Shown here in pieces: positions 59,132-64,000 of a DNA stretch of 64,000 nucleotides. The number at the start of each line of letters is the position of its first letter. Positions within the stretch are counted from its first letter, which is position 1. Source of the stretch: Bin16 sp965206315. Lineage in GTDB: Bacteria > Chloroflexota > Dehalococcoidia > Lucifugimonadales > Australimonadaceae. The notes beneath the pieces were generated by a model. It had not been told where the DNA came from, did not search any database, and saw nothing but the letters and a program-made list of their open reading frames with translations. The stretch lies in the NCBI GenBank assembly GCA_965206315.1, contig OZ242210.1:434001-498000 (forward strand), read 5' to 3'. Both the position numbers and the translations under genes were made by a program.

Positions 59132-60268
59132 TCAGGCGAAGCGCGAAGGCAGGAAGAGCGAGATGTCGTGGCGCGTCTCTCCGCGCTCGGCGAGGTCCGC
59201 CATAATCTCGCCTATCACGCTGCTGAACTTGAAGCCGTGCCCCGAGAAACCCGCAGCGAGCGACACCTGCGGCCATGCAGCGTGTTTCCCGATGATGAAG
59301 TCCCTGTCCGGCGAGTTGGTGAACATGCAGACGGCCATGCGCAACAGGCGCCCCGCCGCCTGCGGAAAGCACCGGCGGAGGAACTCCCGCAGCATCTCCT
59401 CGTCCTCGGTCCGCCACGTCCGGTCGAGCGCATCGGGGTCGGCTGCGACGCCCGTGTCGTCGAACTTGCCAAGCTTGAGGCCCGGCACGCCGAATTCCGG
59501 GAAGCCGTAGTACTCGTCGCCGTCCATCGTCACGATGAACACCGGGAAATGGGACGGCGCGAAGAGCGCGGGATCGTCCGGTTCGTACCAGCCCATGACC
59601 TGGCGCTCCGGCACGGCGACCTGCGCAAGCTCCGGCACGAGCTTTCCCGCCCACGCGCCCGCCGTGAGCACGAGCGAGCCCGCCTCGTAGGCGCCTGACT
59701 CCGTCCGGACGCGCACGCCGCCGGAGAACGCCTCCCAATCGAGCACCTGCTCCTCCTCGCGGACCTCCGCCCCCAGACCGCGCGCGACCGCCACGTGCGA
59801 CTCGACGCATCGCTCCGGCGTGAGGAATCCTCCCTGTGGTTGGACGACCGCCGACATCTCAGGGGGCAGCGCGTAGCCGGGGAAGCGCACCGACAGCTCC
59901 GCGCTCGTCAGTACCTCGTGCGGCACGTCCTGCTCCCGGCAGGCGCGCAGCGTGCTCTCGAACGCCAGCGCTCCGGGAACGCCGGCATGGACGGAGCCGG
60001 TGACGTGCAACACCTGTTCGCCCGCGCGCTCCTCCAACTCACGCCACAGCTCGTAGGCGCGAAGTCCGAGCGGTACGTACTCAGGCCCCTCGTGAAAGGC
60101 GAGCCGGATGATGCGCGTGATGCCGTGCGATGACCCCATCTCGTGCGGGATGCGGAAGCGCTCCAGCCCCAGCACCCGGAGCCCGCGCTTCGCCAGTTGA
60201 TAGACCGTCGCGCTCCCCATGCCGCCCACACCGATCACGATAGCGTCGTACGCCCTTGCGCTCGTCAA
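59132..60268 (-). CDS. FAD-dependent oxidoreductase (sarcosine oxidase / N-methyltryptophan oxidase type)
   Basis: A 378-residue flavoprotein. The Rossmann loop VIGVGGMGSATVYQLAKRGLRVLGLER is near residue 10, GSSHGITRIIRLAFHEGPEYVPL is the MSOX/SolA signature, and VCMFTNSPDRDFIIG contains the Cys that in the family binds FAD covalently. The product oxidises N-methyl amino acids or similar amines, giving formaldehyde and hydrogen peroxide. TTG at 60268 has GGAGGAG upstream, better than the longer open frame. It is divergent from tctC, whose ligand might be related. Confidence 0.87.
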   Translation of the reverse strand: MTSARAYDAIVIGVGGMGSATVYQLAKRGLRVLGLERFRIPHEMGSSHGITRIIRLAFHEGPEYVPLGLRAYELWRELEERAGEQVLHVTGSVHAGVPGALAFESTLRACREQDVPHEVLTSAELSVRFPGYALPPEMSAVVQPQGGFLTPERCVESHVAVARGLGAEVREEEQVLDWEAFSGGVRVRTESGAYEAGSLVLTAGAWAGKLVPELAQVAVPERQVMGWYEPDDPALFAPSHFPVFIVTMDGDEYYGFPEFGVPGLKLGKFDDTGVAADPDALDRTWRTEDEEMLREFLRRCFPQAAGRLLRMAVCMFTNSPDRDFIIGKHAAWPQVSLAAGFSGHGFKFSSVIGEIMADLAERGETRHDISLFLPSRFA

Positions 60269-60396
60269 TCCTCTCCTCCGTAACTCGGGCTCTCCTGCGG
60301 GCGATGGTTGCCCTTGCAGGATAGGGATGCTAGCATTCCGACCATCCGCGTGCGGCACCCAGCCCTCGCGGGCTTTCGTGTACAGGGAGGAATCTC

Positions 60397-61668
60397 ATGT
60401 CCTGGGCCAGCAGAACTATCGTACTCGTGGTGCTGGGCATCGCCCTGCTCGCCGGTCTGACCGCATGCGGAGGCGACGACCCGGACCCCACCGCTACTCC
60501 GCGACCGGCGCCGGAGCCGACCGCAACGCCAGTGCCGGACGCCCCTGCTCCGGCCCCGGACCCCACCGCCACGCCGACGCCCTTGCCGCCCGGCGCAACG
60601 GCGCCACCCGCCACAGCGACGCCCACGCCGAGGCCGGCCCCCACGGCCACGCCCACCGCGATCCCTGAGGTGGAAGGCTTCGACGCCGAGGCGTACTTCT
60701 CCGGCAAGACCATCAAGATCATCGTCGGCTTCTCGCCCGGCGGCGGCTACGACGGTTACTCCCGCCTCCTGGGCGAGGCCGTTGAGCGGCTGATGCCCGG
60801 CAACCCGAAGGTCATCGTCACGAACCTGCCGGGCGGCGGCGGACTCCGCGGCCTGCAGGAGACGATGCGCGCTCGGCCCGACGGGCTCACCATCCACCCG
60901 ATGGCGCCGCGTCACCCCGCAGCCGAGGCCGCCGGCATCGACCGCGAGGGCTTCGACATCAACACCGTCAACCTCATCGGCACACCGAGCTTCAACGACG
61001 ACCACCTGACGATGTGCGTGCGCCGCGACATCGCCACGAGTTGGGACGAGGTGCTCGCTCTGGGCAGGCCCATAACGACCGGCACCTCCGCCCCCGGCGG
61101 TGACATGGTCGGCGGCCAATTCGTCGAGGCGCTTGGCGGGCCGATCAAGGTCATCTACGGCTACGAGGGCACGTCCGAAGTGCTTGCGGCGATCGACCGC
61201 GGTGAGCTGGACGCCACCACGCGCTGCGACTTCGAGTACATCTCCAACCTCTACCCGGGCTGGTACGAAGACCGCCTCCTGGTGCCGCTCTTCTGGTCCC
61301 GCACCCCCGTCTCTCAGGAGTTCCTGGACCGCATGGGCACCGGCCTGCAGTCTGAGGACCTTCCGCACCTCTTCGACGTGGTCGACGCGACGCAGGAGCA
61401 GCAGGACGTCTTCCTGCTGGCACAGAGCCTCGAGTCCCTGGCGCGCACGTTCGTCCTGCCGCCCGACGTACCCGAGGAGATCGTGCTGACGTGGCAGCGC
61501 GTCTTCCGCCAGATCGTGGAAGACCCCGAGTTCATCGCGAAGGCCGAGCTCGCCGAGCGTCCCGTGAAGTACGGCGACCCGGCGATCCTGATCGAGGCCC
61601 TCAGGAAGGCCGCGACCTTCAGCGACCAAGCGCGGGAGCTGTTCGCCAGCCTCTACGGCGCCGGCTAG
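60397..61668 (+). CDS. tctC: tripartite tricarboxylate transporter substrate-binding lipoprotein
   Basis: A 423-residue periplasmic or membrane-anchored solute-binding protein. The signal peptide ends in the lipobox GLTAC, followed by a Thr-Pro-Ala linker of about 60 residues, as in the other lipoproteins of the window. The TctC domain begins at YFSGKTIKIIVGFSPGGGYDGYSRLLGEAVERLMPGNPKVIVTNLPGGGGLRGLQ, where IIVGFSPGGGYD is the family signature. It delivers a carboxylate to TctAB. It is separated from tctA by a terminator, so more TctC than permease may be made. Confidence 0.9.
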   Translation: MSWASRTIVLVVLGIALLAGLTACGGDDPDPTATPRPAPEPTATPVPDAPAPAPDPTATPTPLPPGATAPPATATPTPRPAPTATPTAIPEVEGFDAEAYFSGKTIKIIVGFSPGGGYDGYSRLLGEAVERLMPGNPKVIVTNLPGGGGLRGLQETMRARPDGLTIHPMAPRHPAAEAAGIDREGFDINTVNLIGTPSFNDDHLTMCVRRDIATSWDEVLALGRPITTGTSAPGGDMVGGQFVEALGGPIKVIYGYEGTSEVLAAIDRGELDATTRCDFEYISNLYPGWYEDRLLVPLFWSRTPVSQEFLDRMGTGLQSEDLPHLFDVVDATQEQQDVFLLAQSLESLARTFVLPPDVPEEIVLTWQRVFRQIVEDPEFIAKAELAERPVKYGDPAILIEALRKAATFSDQARELFASLYGAG

Positions 61669-61694
61669 GCCGGGCGAACCACACGGCAGACGGA

Positions 61695-61720
61695 GAGGGC
61701 GGGCCCGGTGGCCCGCCCTC
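61695..61720 (+). terminator. terminator between tctC and tctA
   Basis: A perfect 11-bp GC-rich stem with a CGGT loop is followed by TTTGCTCC, 26 bases after the tctC stop. It should stop part of the transcripts, letting the binding protein be made in excess over the permease. Confidence 0.75.
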
Positions 61721-61828
61721 TTTGCTCCCAGAGCCGACGACGCTATCGCTATTGACGCGCTCGGGCTGCCCGCGTAGCGTAGCGGCTCAACTGCAAACGG
61801 CCCGCATCACCTTCAAGGCAACGTCTTC

Positions 61829-63463
61829 ATGGTCAACCGTCTCCCCCTGCTCGCAGGCATCGTCATAGCGGCGTTGCTCGTCTGGGGCTACACCGTAACG
61901 GTTGACAGCGCGTTCTTCGGCGCGGCGCTGGACGGCGCGAACAGGCTCTTCCGCCCCGGCCCGATGATCGCGTTCGTCATCATGATCCCCATCGCGCTGG
62001 CTTCGGGCCTCATGCCCGGCGGCGGGCTGCCCTTCCTCATCGTCGTGCTCTCGTTCGCGACGGAGTTGGACCCGTTCATCGCGCTCCCCGTCGTCATCGG
62101 CTACATGGCCGCGAACGATCTCACCGAGCCGATCCCGTCCATCCTGCTCGGCATACCGGGCGCGCGCTCTTCCCAGGCGACGATCCTGGACGGCTACCCG
62201 CTCGCCCGACAGGGATACGCCGGGTACGCGCTCGGCGCGTCCTACACCTCGTCGCTCATCGGCGGCATCATCGGAGGCCTGGCGCTGTTGGCCGTCCTTC
62301 CGTTCGCGCGAGAGCTGCTGCGGCTGTTCGGTTCGCCGGAGTTCTTCCTGCTCTCGCTGCTCGGCGTCGCCGCAGTCGGCATCATCAGCGCAGGCGCATT
62401 CGTGAAGGGACTGCTCACGGCATGTCTCGGCCTCCTCATCGGGCTCATCGGCTTCACGAACGTCGCCTCCCAGACCAGGGCGACGTTCGGCATCGACTAC
62501 CTCTACGACGGCGTCAACATCATTCCGGTCGTCGTCGGGCTCTTCGCCATCCCGGAGATAGCCGACCTCGTCATCAGCAACACGCCCATCGCGAAGGAGC
62601 GGCTGAGTGAGATGCTGAAAGAGGGCAGGAAGGACGTCACCAGGGGGATGCGGGAGGCGCTGCGCCACAAGTGGCTCATCACGCGCTCGTCGCTCATAGG
62701 CGTCTTCATCGGCGCGATGCCGGGCCTCGGCCCCACGCCGGCGCACTGGCTGGCCTACGCGCAGGCACGACAGACCGAGGCCGGCGCCATAGACACGTTC
62801 GGCACAGGGGACATCAGGGGCGTCATCGCGCCGGAATCGTCCAACAACTCGACGGACGGCGGAGTGCTGATGCCGACCCTGCTGTTCGCCATCCCCGGCA
62901 GCGCGCCCATGGCGATCGTGCTCGCCTTCCTCTTCATCGTCGGCATCCAGCCCGGGCCGCAGATGGCAGACCCGGAGGGCAACCTGAACCTCACGATGTC
63001 GTTCGTCTACGTCATCATCCTGGCGAATATCCTCGTGGTGCCCATCGTGCTGCGCTTTTCGCCGCTGCTCACGAAGGTCGCGGCGGTGCCCCCCCTCTGG
63101 CTCGCGCCGCTCGTCATCGGCATCGTCACCCTCTCTGCTTTCCAGGCGAACCTTGACATCGCCGACCTCACGGTGGTGCTCGTGTTCTCCGCACTCGGTA
63201 TGTTCATGAAGGCGTACGCCTGGCCGAGACCGCCTATCCTCATCGCCATCGTGCTGGCCGAGCCGCTGGAGAAGTTCATGAGCATCTCCATCCAGGCGAG
63301 GGGCATCTCCATGGTCTGGCAGCCCGCGTTCATCGGGATCCTCGTTGTTGTGATTGTCGCCGTCTACTTCTCGCTGCGGGTGCAGCGAGGCGCGCAGCAG
63401 GTCCGGGAGCGCGCGGAAGCGGAAGCACACCTCACGGACGGACAGCAAGCGGAGCAACCGTGA
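61829..63463 (+). CDS. tctA: tripartite tricarboxylate transporter permease, large subunit
   Basis: A 544-residue TctA permease with about twelve membrane segments. The family stretch ALASGLMPGGGLPFLIVVLSFATELDPFIALPVVIGYMAANDLTEPIPSILLGIPGARSSQATILDGYPLARQGYAGYALG is near the start, and GVFIGAMPGLGPTPAHWLAYAQARQTE is its repeat in the second half. It is the symporter core for tricarboxylate or a related anion. GTGA overlap with tctB. ATG at 61829 fits the family. Confidence 0.92.
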   Translation: MVNRLPLLAGIVIAALLVWGYTVTVDSAFFGAALDGANRLFRPGPMIAFVIMIPIALASGLMPGGGLPFLIVVLSFATELDPFIALPVVIGYMAANDLTEPIPSILLGIPGARSSQATILDGYPLARQGYAGYALGASYTSSLIGGIIGGLALLAVLPFARELLRLFGSPEFFLLSLLGVAAVGIISAGAFVKGLLTACLGLLIGLIGFTNVASQTRATFGIDYLYDGVNIIPVVVGLFAIPEIADLVISNTPIAKERLSEMLKEGRKDVTRGMREALRHKWLITRSSLIGVFIGAMPGLGPTPAHWLAYAQARQTEAGAIDTFGTGDIRGVIAPESSNNSTDGGVLMPTLLFAIPGSAPMAIVLAFLFIVGIQPGPQMADPEGNLNLTMSFVYVIILANILVVPIVLRFSPLLTKVAAVPPLWLAPLVIGIVTLSAFQANLDIADLTVVLVFSALGMFMKAYAWPRPPILIAIVLAEPLEKFMSISIQARGISMVWQPAFIGILVVVIVAVYFSLRVQRGAQQVRERAEAEAHLTDGQQAEQP

Positions 63464-64000
63464 CGACAGCAGAACCCGGCAACCCGCAAGAGCAACCGGC
63501 GACCCATCGCACGGTCTCCTGGAAGTCGCCCGAGATCATCGGCGAACTGGTGCTGCTCGGGCTCATGGCGCTGCTGATGATCGCGTTCATCATCTCGCTG
63601 TACCGCCCGCCGTTCCTCCAGGACGACCTTCCCAGGATCCTGTTGCCGGGGCGGTGGCTGCCCACAGTCGTCATCGTCATCGCGACGCCGCTCTGGTTCA
63701 TCCGGCTCTACACCGTGCTCAGCAGGCGCAAGGCGATAGAGCAGGGCATGATCATGGACCTGGGCTTCCGACTCGGGGAGGACCCGGCAGGCGAGAAGCG
63801 CCGCGCCGCCCTCTACTTCGGTTCACTGCTCGCCCTCGTGCTGCTGCTGTGGCTGATCGGCTTCCACATCGGTCTGCCGCTCTGGGTGATGGCCTACCTC
63901 CTGTTCTGGACGCGCGCAAAGTGGTACTGGGCGCTGGTCGCCGGACTCGGCTTCGAGGCGTTCATCATCGGCATCCTGGACTTGACGCTGGACATCTTCT
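63460..64000 (+). CDS. tctB: tripartite tricarboxylate transporter small permease subunit, partial
   Basis: A partial protein of about 180 residues, cut by the window end. Its start GTG overlaps the tctA stop. After a polar N-terminus come hydrophobic segments (ELVLLGLMALLMIAFIISL, VVIVIATPLWFIRLYTVL, LLALVLLLWLIGFHIGLPLWVMAYLLFW), typical of the TctB four-helix subunit. Gene order tctC-tctA-tctB is unusual compared with tctCBA, but TctB length and position support the call. Confidence 0.78.
   Translation, partial: MTTAEPGNPQEQPATHRTVSWKSPEIIGELVLLGLMALLMIAFIISLYRPPFLQDDLPRILLPGRWLPTVVIVIATPLWFIRLYTVLSRRKAIEQGMIMDLGFRLGEDPAGEKRRAALYFGSLLALVLLLWLIGFHIGLPLWVMAYLLFWTRAKWYWALVAGLGFEAFIIGILDLTLDIF

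Noticed and set aside
60480..60660. CRISPR-like or tandem repeats in the TPT linker coding regions (also 9003-9262 and 15990-16220)
   Set aside because: These are imperfect codon-level repeats that encode Thr-Pro-Ala linkers of lipoproteins.

Overview
The window is a GC-rich bacterial chromosome segment packed with genes on both strands. Gene content, lipoproteins with long Thr-Pro-Thr linkers, many MFS exporters and a wide set of amidohydrolase, enolase, luciferase-like and molybdo-hydroxylase genes suggest a Chloroflexota bacterium of the Dehalococcoidia/SAR202 kind; this is inference from gene content. No rRNA, CRISPR array, phage or intact insertion sequence was seen.

Layout. 1-2465 (minus): argJ-argB and the start of a UPF0182 membrane protein. 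2596-7842: HicB-like protein, amidohydrolase-MFS pair, NurA-domain protein, dapA, small membrane protein. 7884-13468 (minus): repeat-rich lipoprotein, pnp, rpsO, and an XRE/membrane fusion. 13659-17685: secreted protein, cyclase-family hydrolase, lipoprotein and enolase-superfamily enzyme with an unusual upstream region. 17794-21390: amt-glnB nitrogen operon, AEC transporter, luciferase-like oxidoreductase. 21397-22074 (minus): tRNA-Cys and an OsmC-family gene with an in-frame TGA that fits selenocysteine. 22165-27439: membrane protein, Ldh-family dehydrogenase, tRNA-Leu and tRNA-Trp, two hotdog dehydratases, GNAT, Nudix and HEAT-repeat proteins. 27442-37301 (minus): tldD-pmbA protease pair, molybdo-hydroxylase large subunit with MFS, rnd with a threonine dehydratase-like gene, MFS. 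37414-44111: glutamate dehydrogenase, two paralogous tandem MFS genes, DrrAB-like ABC exporter, PEP-mutase-like lyase. 44135-45159: a MITE-like inverted-repeat patch, an orphan HicB and a HicAB module. 45156-50065 (minus): five-gene catabolic operon (amidohydrolase, double RidA, two-subunit TPP decarboxylase, amidase). 50275-58430: GNAT, MFS, carboxymuconolactone decarboxylase-like protein, amidohydrolase plus second molybdo-hydroxylase subunit, PAC2 protein, MFS. 58535-64000: second HicAB, sarcosine-oxidase-like enzyme, and a tripartite tricarboxylate transporter (tctC-tctA-tctB, the last cut by the window end).

The overall picture is a heterotroph with much machinery for scavenging organic acids, amides and cyclic compounds. 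Many genes are joined by ATGA, GTGA or TGATG overlaps, implying translational coupling. The most notable observation is the OsmC-like selenoprotein candidate: TGA at 21700-21702 sits where the family has its reactive cysteine, the frame stays open for 100 further codons, and a hairpin with a GGUU loop begins 13 bases after the TGA (loop 19 bases after it), closely resembling a bacterial SECIS element.
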